This document shows, piece by piece, positions 1 through 8,006 of a DNA stretch of 64,000 nucleotides (positions within the stretch are counted from its first letter, which is position 1; each line of letters opens with the position of its first letter). Source of the stretch: Paracoccus sp. MA. GTDB taxonomy: Bacteria > Pseudomonadota > Alphaproteobacteria > Rhodobacterales > Rhodobacteraceae. A program made the translations under genes and the position numbers. The notes below the pieces were generated by a model, which ran no database searches, was not told where the DNA came from, and saw only the letters and a program-made list of their open reading frames with translations. Where the stretch lies: positions 1,036,001-1,100,000 of the forward strand of contig NZ_CP087598.1 of the NCBI RefSeq assembly GCF_020990385.1. Reading direction: 5' to 3'.

Positions 1-104
1 GCAAGACCGTGGCCGGGGTGCCGGCGCGGATCGTGGGCGACGCCGGCTGCTCGGAGCCGTCGAACACGATGAACCAGCTTCTGGGTCACGAGGACCTGTT
101 CTAG
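1..104 (+). CDS. cysE: Serine O-acetyltransferase, C-terminal end (partial)
   Basis: Only the last 33 codons are present, with the first whole codon at base 3 and a TAG stop at 102-104. The tail reads [20 protein letters not shown] and then a short hydrophilic end. The VAGVPAR(I/V)VG segment followed by a GCSEPS stretch is typical of the last hexapeptide turn and tail of CysE, which acetylates serine with acetyl-CoA in cysteine synthesis. Hexapeptide acetyltransferases in general share the GVPAR motif, so the specific name rests mainly on the tail. The stop codon lies in a CTAG tetramer that also supplies the stop of the convergent pyrD. Confidence 0.7.
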   Translation, partial: KTVAGVPARIVGDAGCSEPSNTMNQLLGHEDLF

Positions 105-1159
105 GGCCAGTCCGCGTTGCCGCTGCCGGTGAGTTCGGCCAGCGTGACATTCTCGCGCGCGAGCCGTTCGTCAAGGTCGTGGGCGATCCGCGCGGCGAGC
201 GAGAATCCCTGATAGATCAGCGCGGAATAGATCTGGACGGCCGAGGCGCCGGCACGCAGCTTCTGCCAGGCCTGCTCGGCCGAGCCGATGCCGCCGACGC
301 CGATCAGAGGCAGGCGGCCCTGCGTCTCGCGGTAGAGCCGGGCGAGGATGCGGGTGGCGCGGTCGAAGAGCGGCGCGCCGGAAAGGCCGCCGGCTTCCGC
401 GGCATGGGGCGAAGCGAGCCCGTCGCGCGAAAGCGTGGTGTTGGTGGCGATGATCGCATCGACCGGGGCAGCGAGGGCCACGGCGGCGATGTCCGCCAGG
501 GCGGCGTCATCGAGATCGGGAGCGATCTTGATGAACACGGGCGGGCGGTTCGGCAGCGCGTCGCGCGCGGCCAGAACCCCTTGCAGAAGTGCTGACAGGG
601 CCTCGGGTCCCTGAAGATCGCGCAGCCTCTCGGTATTCGGCGAGGAGACGTTGACGGTCAGGAAATCGGCATGGGCACCGGCAAGGCGCACGACCTGCGC
701 GAAATCGGCGCTGCGGTCGGCGCTGTCCTTGTTCGCGCCGATGTTCAGCCCGACCGGGATGCCCGCCGGGCGCCGGGCAAGCCGGTCTGCGATGGCCGGC
801 GCGCCTTCGTTGTTGAAGCCGAAGCGGTTGATGATGGCGCGGTCCTCGGTCAGGCGGAACAGGCGCGGCCTGGGGTTGCCGGGTTGCGGGCGCGGGGTGG
901 CGGCGCCCACCTCGACGAAGCCGAAGCCGGCACGCATCAGCGCGGGCAGGGCGCGGGCGTTCTTGTCGTAGCCGGCGGCGAGGCCGACCGGGTTCGGCAG
1001 GTCGAGGCCGGCCAGGCGGCTGCGCAGCCGGTCCGAGGTGACGGGCTTGCCGGGCAGCGGCACGAGCCCGCGTTGCAGCGCGAGGATCGAGAGATCATGC
1101 GCGCGTTCCGGGTCGAGGCGATGCAGCGCGGCAAGGCCCAGCCGCTCGATGGGGCTCAT
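101..1159 (-). CDS. pyrD: Dihydroorotate dehydrogenase (quinone), class 2
   Basis: The 352-residue product oxidises dihydroorotate to orotate in pyrimidine synthesis and passes electrons to membrane quinone. Class 2 features are visible: an N-terminal helical extension before the barrel, a GYDKNA segment near residue 63, [10 protein letters not shown] near 111-120, and NVSSPNT near 170-176 with the class 2 catalytic serine at about 173. IGVGGIGS near the C terminus is the phosphate-binding end of the FMN site. Length is normal for the family. Its ATG overlaps the TGA of the upstream DUF952 gene (ATGA, 1156-1159), so the two are probably translated as a pair. Confidence 0.95.
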   Translation of the reverse strand: MSPIERLGLAALHRLDPERAHDLSILALQRGLVPLPGKPVTSDRLRSRLAGLDLPNPVGLAAGYDKNARALPALMRAGFGFVEVGAATPRPQPGNPRPRLFRLTEDRAIINRFGFNNEGAPAIADRLARRPAGIPVGLNIGANKDSADRSADFAQVVRLAGAHADFLTVNVSSPNTERLRDLQGPEALSALLQGVLAARDALPNRPPVFIKIAPDLDDAALADIAAVALAAPVDAIIATNTTLSRDGLASPHAAEAGGLSGAPLFDRATRILARLYRETQGRLPLIGVGGIGSAEQAWQKLRAGASAVQIYSALIYQGFSLAARIAHDLDERLARENVTLAELTGSGNADWP

Positions 1160-1488
1160 GCAAGGTCTCCGGTGTCGTGGCCGTCGGGTCCGAGGGGCAG
1201 GGGGCGGCTCCAGAGCACATCTCCGGCGCGCAACTCCCGATAGAGATGCGGGAAGAGGTCGCCGCCGCGCGAGGGTTCCCAGCGCAGCTGGGCCAGCGTC
1301 TCGGCGTCGAGCGCCAGCAGGTGCAGCCCCTCCTGTCCGGCGAAATGGCGCGCGAGCGTGCCGGGCAGCTGTGCGGCGGTGGAGAGATGGATATAGCCGT
1401 CCTGCAGGTCCACCGGCGCACCGGCACTGCGACCCTGCCGTTGGAAGGCCTGGAACTCGGCCGCGCGAAAGATCTTGTAAACCAGCAT
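1156..1488 (-). CDS. DUF952 family protein
   Basis: A 110-residue protein of the DUF952 family, whose function is unknown. I chose the ATG at 1488 because family members begin with M(L/I)(V/I)YKIFRAAE. The frame stays open to a TTG at 1539, but that extension has no family resemblance. Visible family features are [16 protein letters not shown] near the start, [16 protein letters not shown] in the middle and [13 protein letters not shown] near the end. It lies directly upstream of pyrD with a 4-base overlap. No membrane segment or signal peptide is seen. Confidence 0.85.
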   Translation of the reverse strand: MLVYKIFRAAEFQAFQRQGRSAGAPVDLQDGYIHLSTAAQLPGTLARHFAGQEGLHLLALDAETLAQLRWEPSRGGDLFPHLYRELRAGDVLWSRPLPLGPDGHDTGDLA

Positions 1489-1535
1489 GGCCGGTTCATG
1501 CGCCGCGCCGTGCGGGCCGTCAAGCCACGGCTTCG

Positions 1536-1568
1536 TCAATTGACGGCGTCACTGCCATCCCGCAATCT
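1536..1568 (+). promoter_or_regulatory. Candidate promoter for the 5'-nucleotidase gene
   Basis: TTGACG at 1540-1545 and CAATCT at 1563-1568 are separated by 17 bases, and the pair sits about 40 bases upstream of the nucleotidase start. A 10-base palindrome GTCAATTGAC (1536-1545) overlaps the -35 hexamer. The -10 match is only moderate, so this is a prediction. Confidence 0.35.
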
Positions 1569-1605
1569 GCCCCTCGTTCAGACATTCGGGGTGAGAGGGA
1601 TGGAG

Positions 1606-3207
1606 ATGAAGGGCTGGCTTCTGGTTTCGGCGGCTGCCGTCGCGCTGTCTGCGGGCGCGGCGCAGGCGGATTACACGCTGCATGTGCTGCATATCAACGA
1701 TTTCCACAGCCGGATCGAGCCGATCAACGCCTATGACAGCACCTGCGATGCCGAGGCCGAGGCGAAGGACGAATGTTTCGGCGGCGTGGCGCGTCTGGCC
1801 ACCAAGATCCGCGAGTTGCGCGACGGGCTGAAGGCCGAGGGGCAGAACGTGATCGTGCTGGATGCCGGGGACCAGTATCAAGGCAGCCTGTTCTATACCA
1901 CCTACAAGGGCAAGGAGACGGTCGAGTTCATGAACGCCATCGGCTTCGATGCCATGGCGGTGGGCAATCACGAATTCGACGACGGGCCGCAGGGGCTGCA
2001 AATCCTGGCCGAGGGGGCGAAGTTCCCCATCGTCTCGGGCAATCTGGACCTGTCGCAATCGCCCGAGCTGAAGGACAAGATCGACGACGTGCTGGTGCTG
2101 GAGGTCGGCGGCGAGAAGATCGGCATCGTCTCGGCCCTGGCGATGGACACGCCCGAGACCGCCTCGCCGGGCGAGAAGGTGATCTTCCTGGACGACATGG
2201 ACAGCCTGAAGGCCGATGTTCAGGAGCTGACCGAGGAAGGCGTGAACAAGATCATTGCCCTGACCCATTCCGGCTACAAGCGCGACCAGGAATTCGCGGC
2301 CGAGGTGGCCGGTCTGGACGCGGTCATCGGCGGGCACAGCCATACGCTGCTGGGACAGTTCGAGGGTGCCGCCGGGCCTTATCCGACTATGGTCAAGGGC
2401 GCCGACGGCGCCGAGGTGCCGGTGGCGACGGCCTATGCCTATGGCAAGTATCTGGGCCATCTGGTGCTGACCTGGGACGACGACGGCAAGCTGGTCAAGG
2501 CCGAGGGGCAGCCGATCCTGCTGGACGGCTCGGTCGTGCCGGACGAGAAGCTGGCGGCGCGGGTCAAGGAGATGGGCGCGCCCATCGAGCAGCTCAAGCA
2601 GAAGCGCGTGGCCGAGATCGCGGCGCCGATCGACGGCAGCCGGGAATCGTGCCGCGCACGGGAATGCGAGATGGGAAGCCTGGTCGCCGACGCCATGCTG
2701 GCGCGCGTCAAGGACCAGGGCATCACCATCGCGATCCAGAACGGCGGCGGCTTGCGCGCCTCGATTCCGGCAGGGGAGGTCACGATGGGCGACGTGCTTT
2801 CGGTCCTGCCTTTCCAGAACACCCTGTCCACCTTCCAGCTGAAGGGCGAGGACGTGGTGGCGGCGCTGGAGAACGGCGCGAGCCAGATCGAGGAGGGCGC
2901 GGGGCGCTTCGCCCAGGTGGCGGGGCTGAAATACGCGCTGGATCCCTCGGCCCCGGCCGGCAGCCGGATCAGCGACGTGCAGGTGCGCGACGGGTCGGAC
3001 TGGGTGCCGATCGACCCCGCAGCGGTCTATGGCGTCGTGTCGCAGAATTACATGCGCGCGGGAGGGGACGGCTACCGGGTCTTTGCCGAGAAGGCGATGA
3101 ACGCCTATGATTTCGGGCCCGATCTGGCGGATGTGCTGGCGGAATACCTGGCCAGGCAGGGGCCGGGCTTTACGCCGAAGCTGGACGGTCGCATCACCGT
3201 GAAATGA
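1606..3207 (+). CDS. Periplasmic bifunctional metallophosphatase/5'-nucleotidase (UshA-like)
   Basis: A 533-residue secreted enzyme expected to hydrolyse nucleotides or related phosphate esters in the periplasm. It has a signal peptide ending about ...AGAAQA. The N-terminal metallophosphoesterase domain shows HINDFH (DxH), DAGDQYQGS, GNHEFD and GGHSHT, which together provide the two-metal site. The C-terminal 5'-nucleotidase domain shows NGGGLRASIPAGE and VLPFQN. I prefer the ATG at 1606 because the GAGAGGG at 1592-1598 is 7 bases away. The ATG at 1600 is also in frame but almost touches that sequence. Longer frames extending to 1177 run opposite the DUF952 gene and are not real. A strong terminator follows. 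Confidence 0.9.
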   Translation: MKGWLLVSAAAVALSAGAAQADYTLHVLHINDFHSRIEPINAYDSTCDAEAEAKDECFGGVARLATKIRELRDGLKAEGQNVIVLDAGDQYQGSLFYTTYKGKETVEFMNAIGFDAMAVGNHEFDDGPQGLQILAEGAKFPIVSGNLDLSQSPELKDKIDDVLVLEVGGEKIGIVSALAMDTPETASPGEKVIFLDDMDSLKADVQELTEEGVNKIIALTHSGYKRDQEFAAEVAGLDAVIGGHSHTLLGQFEGAAGPYPTMVKGADGAEVPVATAYAYGKYLGHLVLTWDDDGKLVKAEGQPILLDGSVVPDEKLAARVKEMGAPIEQLKQKRVAEIAAPIDGSRESCRARECEMGSLVADAMLARVKDQGITIAIQNGGGLRASIPAGEVTMGDVLSVLPFQNTLSTFQLKGEDVVAALENGASQIEEGAGRFAQVAGLKYALDPSAPAGSRISDVQVRDGSDWVPIDPAAVYGVVSQNYMRAGGDGYRVFAEKAMNAYDFGPDLADVLAEYLARQGPGFTPKLDGRITVK

Positions 3208-3212
3208 AGACG

Positions 3213-3240
3213 GCGCCGGGCCTTGTGCCCGGCGCTTCTT
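3213..3240 (+). terminator. Intrinsic terminator after the 5'-nucleotidase gene
   Basis: Nine-base perfect stem GCGCCGGGC (3213-3221) and GCCCGGCGC (3227-3235) with a 5-base loop, followed by TTCTT. It lies 5 bases past the stop and between convergent genes. Confidence 0.8.
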
Positions 3241-3297
3241 GCGTTTTCCGGGATCAGGCCGGCAGGAAGGCGCGGCTGTTCTTCAGGTGGCGCTGGA

Positions 3298-4428
3298 TCA
3301 GCCTGCGGCCCTCGCGCCCGGTCGCCAGGACGCGCGCGGGCGTGGGCGCGCCGTCGGGAAGCCCGGGAACAGCGCGAAGATCTCTCGGCGCGCGGCGGAT
3401 GAGAGGCCGCTCAGCGCCTGCGGGCCGGTCAGCAGCGACTCGGTCCAGCAGCCGTTCGACAGCACCAGCTCGTGCCGGTCGAAGAGCAGGTGCAGGTAGG
3501 TCACGCCCCCGGCGGGATGGAGCGGGCGGATGCCGGGCAGGGCGGTCAGCTGCCGGGCGGCGACCAGAATCTCCTCGGTGCCGAACATGCGCCGCGCGAT
3601 GGCCGAGCGCAGCAGGATGCGATGCTGGGGCGAGACGACCAGGTCGTGCGCCGGCAGGCCCGGCCCCAGCGCGCCGCCTGCGATCAGGATCGGGCGGAGG
3701 TTCGGCTGCAGGTCCAGCCGTGCGGCGTCGAGCTGCGGGCCGCCGATCCAGCGCAGCGGCCGGAGCCCGTGGTCGCGGGTCAGCACCAGATCGCCTGCCG
3801 CCAGCGTCTCGACCGGGCGGGGGCCCAGGCCGGTCTCGATCAGCGTGCCGGGGGTGAAGCAGGGCGGTGCCTTGACGGTCTGGTCGTAGGGGAGGGAGGT
3901 CTGGCCGATGCCGATCTTGTAGCTGCCGACGAACTGGTAAAGCGCGTCCTGCCGGAATGGCGGCCAATGGCTCTGCCCGTCGGCATCCTGGCGCTGCCTG
4001 GGGATGATCAGGACGGTATGGCGGTCGCCGATCTCGATCGGATAGCCGGTGATGTCGTAGTCGACATAGGTGGGGAAGGTAACGTAGAATTCGTTGCCCT
4101 GGGCATCGCGCAGGATGGCGGCGTCCTGGAGCGAGATGCGCTGGCCGGCGGCCAGCATCTGCGCGCCCGCGCCATGGCCGAAACTGGCGCTTTCGGCCAG
4201 GGACTGCCCGCCCTCGCTGCCCGGATCGTCATAGAAGCTGCCCGAGCCGCCGCGCGAGAGATAGCCGAAGGCCGGGTCGTCGTCCTCGATCCGGATCTCG
4301 GCCATGTCGGCCTGCGAGAAGTCGATGTCGCGCCGGTTCAGGAAGGGCAGGTATTTGTCCGACCCGGTGGCCCCGGGATCGTTGGGGACCTGGGTTCCAA
4401 AGGTCGCCGTGATGATCCGGTATTCCAT
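3298..4428 (-). CDS. Hint-domain protein, C terminus probably frameshifted
   Basis: The open frame gives 376 residues. The N-terminal ~190 residues (MEYRIITATFGTQ...) are an uncharacterised beta-rich region. A Hint (hedgehog/intein) domain starts at CFTPGTLIETGLG, where Cys is the expected self-splicing nucleophile. It continues through GDLVLTRDHGLRPLRWIG, VSPQHRIL, and LLFDRHELVLSNG with the family histidines. Such proteins are common in Rhodobacteraceae and are mostly of unknown role. The last ~20 residues (PTARPRPRASWRPGARAAG) look wrong. In the next frame the same DNA reads PDGAPTPARVLATGREGRRL and runs to a TGA at 3254, resembling the usual tail of the family. One missing base near 3360-3362 explains this. 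A 20-base dyad lies 40 bases upstream of the start. Confidence 0.75.
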   Translation of the reverse strand: MEYRIITATFGTQVPNDPGATGSDKYLPFLNRRDIDFSQADMAEIRIEDDDPAFGYLSRGGSGSFYDDPGSEGGQSLAESASFGHGAGAQMLAAGQRISLQDAAILRDAQGNEFYVTFPTYVDYDITGYPIEIGDRHTVLIIPRQRQDADGQSHWPPFRQDALYQFVGSYKIGIGQTSLPYDQTVKAPPCFTPGTLIETGLGPRPVETLAAGDLVLTRDHGLRPLRWIGGPQLDAARLDLQPNLRPILIAGGALGPGLPAHDLVVSPQHRILLRSAIARRMFGTEEILVAARQLTALPGIRPLHPAGGVTYLHLLFDRHELVLSNGCWTESLLTGPQALSGLSSAARREIFALFPGFPTARPRPRASWRPGARAAG

Positions 4429-4467
4429 GGATCCCCCTTTGGCAATTCAAGGTTGTGCATATTGGTT

Positions 4468-4487
4468 TAAATGCAACCTTGCATTTA
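4468..4487. promoter_or_regulatory. 20-base dyad upstream of the Hint gene
   Basis: Perfect inverted repeat with 9-base arms TAAATGCAA and TTGCATTTA around a 2-base centre, 40 bases upstream of the Hint gene start. It sits in an AT-rich patch between the Hint gene and the end of the arsR gene. TTGATA and TTTAAA-like hexamers on the minus strand flank or overlap it. The 9-2-9 geometry fits an operator, but no regulator can be assigned. Confidence 0.5.
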
Positions 4488-4573
4488 TCAACAAAAGCAC
4501 GATTTGTCTTTATAGATGCCGCCGATATGTGGCGATTGCGCAACTTTTGTCGCTATTGCGCGGGCAATCGGGG

Positions 4574-4930
4574 TCAGGCCTTGGCTTCTTCGCCATCTGT
4601 CAGCGCCAGGGATTGGCGCAGGAACCGCTCGAAATCGTCCAGATCCACGGGTTCGAACTGGCCGAAACCCTGCATCCACACCGACGCGCTGCGCAGCCCG
4701 TCGGGTTCCAGTTTGCACCAGATGATCCGTCCGCGACGCTCTTGCCGGATCAGCCCGGCGGCCGCCAGCACGGCGAGATGCTTGGAGATCGCCGCCAGGC
4801 TGACCTCGAACGGCGCCGCCACGTCGGTCACCGCCATGTCGTCCTCGAGCAGCATGCCGAGGATCGCCCGCCGCGTGGGGTCGGCGAGAGCGGAGAAAAT
4901 GGCGTCGAGGCTGGGTTGCTGAGCGGACAT
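4574..4930 (-). CDS. ArsR-family winged-helix transcriptional regulator
   Basis: 118 residues with the complete ArsR/SmtB fold. It starts LDAIFSALADPTRRAILGML and continues through VTDVAAPFEVSLAAISKHLAVLAAAGLI, which is the recognition helix. RRGRIIWCKLEPDGL forms the wing. The usual metal-binding cysteine pair in the recognition helix is missing and the only cysteine is in the wing. It therefore belongs to the non-metal type that often sits beside AHSA1/SRPBCC genes, although none is adjacent here. It is divergent from the atp operon, and the shared 186-base region could serve both. Its ligand and targets are unknown. Confidence 0.85.
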   Translation of the reverse strand: MSAQQPSLDAIFSALADPTRRAILGMLLEDDMAVTDVAAPFEVSLAAISKHLAVLAAAGLIRQERRGRIIWCKLEPDGLRSASVWMQGFGQFEPVDLDDFERFLRQSLALTDGEEAKA

Positions 4931-5058
4931 CGGCTTTGCTTAACTTGCCGGTTGAATATGCGGCGGATGCGCCCCGGACCGCAAGACCGGGTTTTCCGTC
5001 GCGCCGGGCTTTTCACGTATTCAATCTTTTCAATAGCTTGACTGATCCGGTCGCTTGC

Positions 5059-5087
5059 TTGACTCGGGGGGCGCGAGTCCCTATCAC
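5059..5087 (+). promoter_or_regulatory. Promoter of the Fo ATP synthase operon
   Basis: TTGACT (5059-5064), a 17-base spacer and TATCAC (5082-5087) form a good housekeeping-type promoter about 30 bases before the GTG start of atpI. The spacer contains a short inverted repeat, GACTCG/CGAGTC. Confidence 0.65.
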
Positions 5088-5116
5088 CGCGCCAACCGAT
5101 AACGGGGGTGTGAGCC

Positions 5117-5458
5117 GTGGCCGAGGACGACCATGACGCCGCGCGGACCCGGGACGCGGAGCGGCTGCGCGCGCTGGAGGCCCGGCTGGGCAAGAAGGCG
5201 GCGGACAAGGCCCCGTCGCGCGGGGAAGAGCATTTCAGCCAGGCCAATATGGCCTGGCGCATGGTGACCGAGCTGGTGGCGGGACTGGCCATCGGCTTCG
5301 GGATCGGGTTCGGGCTGGACTATCTGACCGGCCTGCGGCCGGTCTTCATGGTGGTTTTCGTGCTGCTGGGCCTGGTGGCCGGCATCAAGACCATGATGCG
5401 GACCGCGAACGAGATAGGCAAGACACCGGGGCGTCCCGGCGACGACAAGGGTGAATGA
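5117..5458 (+). CDS. atpI: AtpI-family Fo assembly/accessory protein
   Basis: 113 residues, starting at GTG 5117 shortly after the operon promoter. A charged N-terminal half is followed by two membrane helices (about 50-72 and 76-95), with [11 protein letters not shown] between them and [11 protein letters not shown] in the second. This is the AtpI/AtpQ family pattern. AtpI is thought to help c-ring assembly or Mg2+ handling and is not part of the final enzyme. As the first gene of the Fo cluster, it overlaps or abuts atpB at GAATGACGATG. Confidence 0.9.
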   Translation: MAEDDHDAARTRDAERLRALEARLGKKAADKAPSRGEEHFSQANMAWRMVTELVAGLAIGFGIGFGLDYLTGLRPVFMVVFVLLGLVAGIKTMMRTANEIGKTPGRPGDDKGE

Positions 5459-5460
5459 CG

Positions 5461-6207
5461 ATGGCAGAAGAAGAAGCAGGTGGTCTGGTTTTCCATCCGA
5501 TGGACCAGTTCGTCGTCAAACCGCTGTTTGGCGAAGGGCCGGTGAACTGGTATACGCCGACCAACGCGACGCTGTGGATGGCGCTGGCTGCGCTGGCGAT
5601 CACCGCGCTGCTGGTCTTTGGCACCCGCGGCCGGGCCATCGTGCCGAACCGGGTCCAGTCCATCGCCGAGCTGCTCTACGGCATGGTCCGCAAGATGGTC
5701 GAGGACGTGACCGGCAAGGACGGGCTGAAATACTTCCCCTATGTGATGACGCTGTTCTGCTTCATCCTGTTCGCCAACTTCCTGGCGCTGCTGCCGAAAA
5801 GCTTCTCCCCGACCTCGCATATCGCGGTCACGGCGGTGCTGGCGGTTCTGGTCTTCCTTGGCGTCACCGTGCTGGGCTTCGTCAAGAACGGCGCGCATTT
5901 CCTGGGCCTGTTCTGGGTCAGTTCGGCGCCGCTGGCGCTGCGCCCGATCCTGGCGGTGATCGAGCTGATCTCGTATTTCGTGCGGCCGGTCAGCCATTCG
6001 ATCCGTCTTGCCGGCAACATCATGGCGGGCCATGCGGTGATCAAGGTCTTCGCCGCCTTCGCCGCCATCGCCGCCATCGCGCCGGTTTCGGTCGTCGCCA
6101 TCACCGCCATGTATGGGCTCGAGGTGCTGGTCGCGCTGATCCAGGCCTATGTCTTCACCATCCTGACCTGCGTCTATCTGAAGGACGCGCTGCATCCGGC
6201 GCACTGA
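5461..6207 (+). CDS. atpB: ATP synthase Fo subunit a
   Basis: 248 residues of multi-spanning membrane protein forming the proton half-channels of Fo. [14 protein letters not shown] contains the essential arginine (R182 counted from this start) that faces the c ring. [12 protein letters not shown] and [16 protein letters not shown] in the last helix are also characteristic. The ATG at 5461 is preferred because AAGGG at 5447-5451 is 9 bases away. The ATG at 5455, which overlaps the atpI stop, would add two residues. Translational coupling with atpI is likely either way. Confidence 0.95.
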   Translation: MAEEEAGGLVFHPMDQFVVKPLFGEGPVNWYTPTNATLWMALAALAITALLVFGTRGRAIVPNRVQSIAELLYGMVRKMVEDVTGKDGLKYFPYVMTLFCFILFANFLALLPKSFSPTSHIAVTAVLAVLVFLGVTVLGFVKNGAHFLGLFWVSSAPLALRPILAVIELISYFVRPVSHSIRLAGNIMAGHAVIKVFAAFAAIAAIAPVSVVAITAMYGLEVLVALIQAYVFTILTCVYLKDALHPAH

Positions 6208-6265
6208 GCCGAGCTCGCAAGGTCTGAAAACGAAAACCCTTTCCAAAGCCTCAAGGAGCATGAAC

Positions 6266-6499
6266 ATGGAAAATCTGGGTCAACTGGGACAGTATCTCGG
6301 CGCCGGTCTGGCTTGCGTCGGCATGGCCGGTGCGGCCATGGGGGTGGGCAATGTTGCCGGCAACTACCTGGCGGGCGCCCTGCGCAACCCGTCGGCCGCC
6401 GCTTCGCAGACCGCCACGCTGTTCATCGGCATGGCCTTCGCGGAAGCCCTGGGCATCTTCTCGTTCCTGGTCGCGCTGCTGCTGCTGTTCGCAGTCTGA
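6266..6499 (+). CDS. atpE: ATP synthase Fo subunit c
   Basis: 77 residues folded as a helical hairpin. The first helix carries the [17 protein letters not shown] glycine repeat. The polar loop is RNPSA. The second helix holds the proton-carrying glutamate in FAEALGIF (E60 from this start). I chose ATG 6266 because AAGGAG at 6253-6258 is 7 bases upstream. ATG 6260 (two residues longer) lies 1 base from that site. The c ring couples proton flow to rotation. High c stoichiometry in the complex fits the strong, isolated ribosome-binding site and its own 58-base leader after atpB. Confidence 0.95.
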   Translation: MENLGQLGQYLGAGLACVGMAGAAMGVGNVAGNYLAGALRNPSAAASQTATLFIGMAFAEALGIFSFLVALLLLFAV

Positions 6500-6576
6500 T
6501 CCTTTTGCCATCCTTGCGGTTGGGTGGGGGCGTCACGCGCCCACCCGATTGTGAAACGACCGGCATGGGGTAGGAT

Positions 6577-7239
6577 ATGTTCAGCCTGTTGCAACAGACC
6601 GCGCCCGTCGTGGTCGAAGAATCTGAAACGGTGGTCATCACCGAATCCGCCGAAGCGGCGGGCCATGGCGCCGATGCGGCCCATGCCGCGGCCGGTGCAG
6701 CGGATGCAGCCCATGGCGCGGCTGGCCATGCCGCCAGCGCCCCCGGCATGCCGCAACTGGATTTCACGACCTTCGGCAACCAGATCTTCTGGTTGCTGGT
6801 CATCCTGGCCGTGATCTACTGGGTGCTGTCGCGGATCGCGCTGCCGCGCATCGGCGGCGTCATCTCGGACCGCCAGGGCGCCATCACCGGCGACCTGATG
6901 GCCGCCGAGGAGTTCAAGCAGAAGGCCAAGGAGGCCGAGGCCGCCTATGACAAGGCGCTGGCCGATGCCCGGGGCGAGGCCCAGAAGATCATCGCCGCCA
7001 ACAAGGCCGAGATCCAGAAGGAACTCGACGCCGCCATCGCCCATGCCGATGCGGAGATCGCCGCCCGCGCGGCGGAATCCGAAAAGCGCATTGGCGAGAT
7101 CCGCGCCTCGGCCGTCGAGGATGCACGCATGGTCGCCCGCGAGGTGACCGCGGCGCTGGTGGAGAATTTCGGCGGCAAGGTCGATCAGGGTCTGGTCGAT
7201 ACCGCGGTCGATCAGCGGCTGAAGGGGGCGCTGCAATGA
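6577..7239 (+). CDS. atpF': ATP synthase Fo subunit b' (second b-type stator)
   Basis: 220 residues with one membrane helix at about 68-87 ([20 protein letters not shown]), then a long charged coiled coil rich in Ala, Glu and Lys that forms part of the peripheral stalk. [15 protein letters not shown] just before the helix is characteristic of b'. The roughly 60 residues ahead of it are unusually long and made of Glu/Val and then Ala-His-Gly repeats ([20 protein letters not shown]). Phototrophic and related alphaproteobacteria and cyanobacteria use a b/b' heterodimer. The last codons overlap the start of atpF by 4 bases. Confidence 0.93.
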   Translation: MFSLLQQTAPVVVEESETVVITESAEAAGHGADAAHAAAGAADAAHGAAGHAASAPGMPQLDFTTFGNQIFWLLVILAVIYWVLSRIALPRIGGVISDRQGAITGDLMAAEEFKQKAKEAEAAYDKALADARGEAQKIIAANKAEIQKELDAAIAHADAEIAARAAESEKRIGEIRASAVEDARMVAREVTAALVENFGGKVDQGLVDTAVDQRLKGALQ

Positions 7240-7790
7240 AACGTCTGAGCGTTCTCTTCGCCCTGATGGCGAGCCCGGCCCTGGCGGCCTCGGGTCCGTT
7301 CTTCTCGCTGCGCAATACCGACTTCATCGTCACGCTGGCCTTCCTGCTGTTCGTCGGCATTCTGGTCTATTTCCGCGTGCCGCAGATCGTCGGCGGCCTT
7401 CTGGACAAGCGGGCCGAAGGCATCCGCAACGACCTGGCCGAAGCCCGCCGCCTGCGCGAGGAAGCGCAGGAGATCTATGCGAGCTACGAGCGCCGCCAGC
7501 GCGAGGTGAAGTCGCAGGCCGACGACATCGTCGCCAATGCCCGGCGCGAGGCGGTTTCGGAAGCCGAGAAGGCCAAGAAGGCGCTGCAGCTTTCGATCGA
7601 GCGGCGCCTGAAGGCGGCCGAGGAACAGATCGCCAGCGCCGAGGCCGAGGCGGTGCGCGCCGTGCGCGACCGGGCCATCCAGACCGCGGTCACCGCCGCG
7701 GCCGAGATCCTGGGCAAACAGGCGACCGCCGAGCAGCGTGCCGCAGGCATCGACAAGGCCATCGACGAAGTGGCCCGCCGGCTGAACTGA
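7236..7790 (+). CDS. atpF: ATP synthase Fo subunit b
   Basis: 184 residues. A signal-like hydrophobic N terminus ending ALAASG precedes [23 protein letters not shown], the membrane anchor. The rest is a charged helix ([21 protein letters not shown] onward) that pairs with b' and ends near the delta-binding region. The ATGA overlap with atpF' suggests equal translation of both stalk subunits. It is the last gene of the Fo operon. The F1 genes are not in this window, as expected for Rhodobacteraceae, where Fo and F1 are separate clusters. Confidence 0.95.
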   Translation: MKRLSVLFALMASPALAASGPFFSLRNTDFIVTLAFLLFVGILVYFRVPQIVGGLLDKRAEGIRNDLAEARRLREEAQEIYASYERRQREVKSQADDIVANARREAVSEAEKAKKALQLSIERRLKAAEEQIASAEAEAVRAVRDRAIQTAVTAAAEILGKQATAEQRAAGIDKAIDEVARRLN

Positions 7791-7847
7791 GGCCGCGAGG
7801 CTTGAACGAAGAAGGGTGCGGTCGAGCATCCTCACGGGACAGTGATC

Positions 7848-7887
7848 GGACCCCTGGGGCGGAGACGCTTCGGGGGTCCTTGCTTTT
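7848..7887 (+). terminator. Probable terminator of the Fo operon
   Basis: GGACCCC (7848-7854) pairs with GGGGTCC (7873-7879) around an 18-base loop, followed by TTGCTTTT. The stem is short, but the position 58 bases after the atpF stop and the T-rich tail fit an intrinsic terminator. Confidence 0.5.
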
Positions 7888-7949
7888 CCACCCGAAGTCC
7901 ACCTGACGCTTTTTCCGTTCGCCGCCTTTTCCGTCCGTCGCGGGCGCAA

Positions 7950-7981
7950 AGCAAAAGGCCGACAGCCTTGCGGCTGCCGGC
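7950..7981 (-). terminator. Intrinsic terminator of the OmpA-like gene
   Basis: On the minus strand GCCGGCAGCC, a GCAA tetraloop and GGCTGTCGGC form a 10-base stem with one G-U pair, followed by CTTTTGC. It ends 26 bases beyond the stop of the OmpA-like gene. Confidence 0.8.
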
Positions 7982-8006
7982 CCGCGCCTCGTCTTTCCGG
8001 CCGCGA

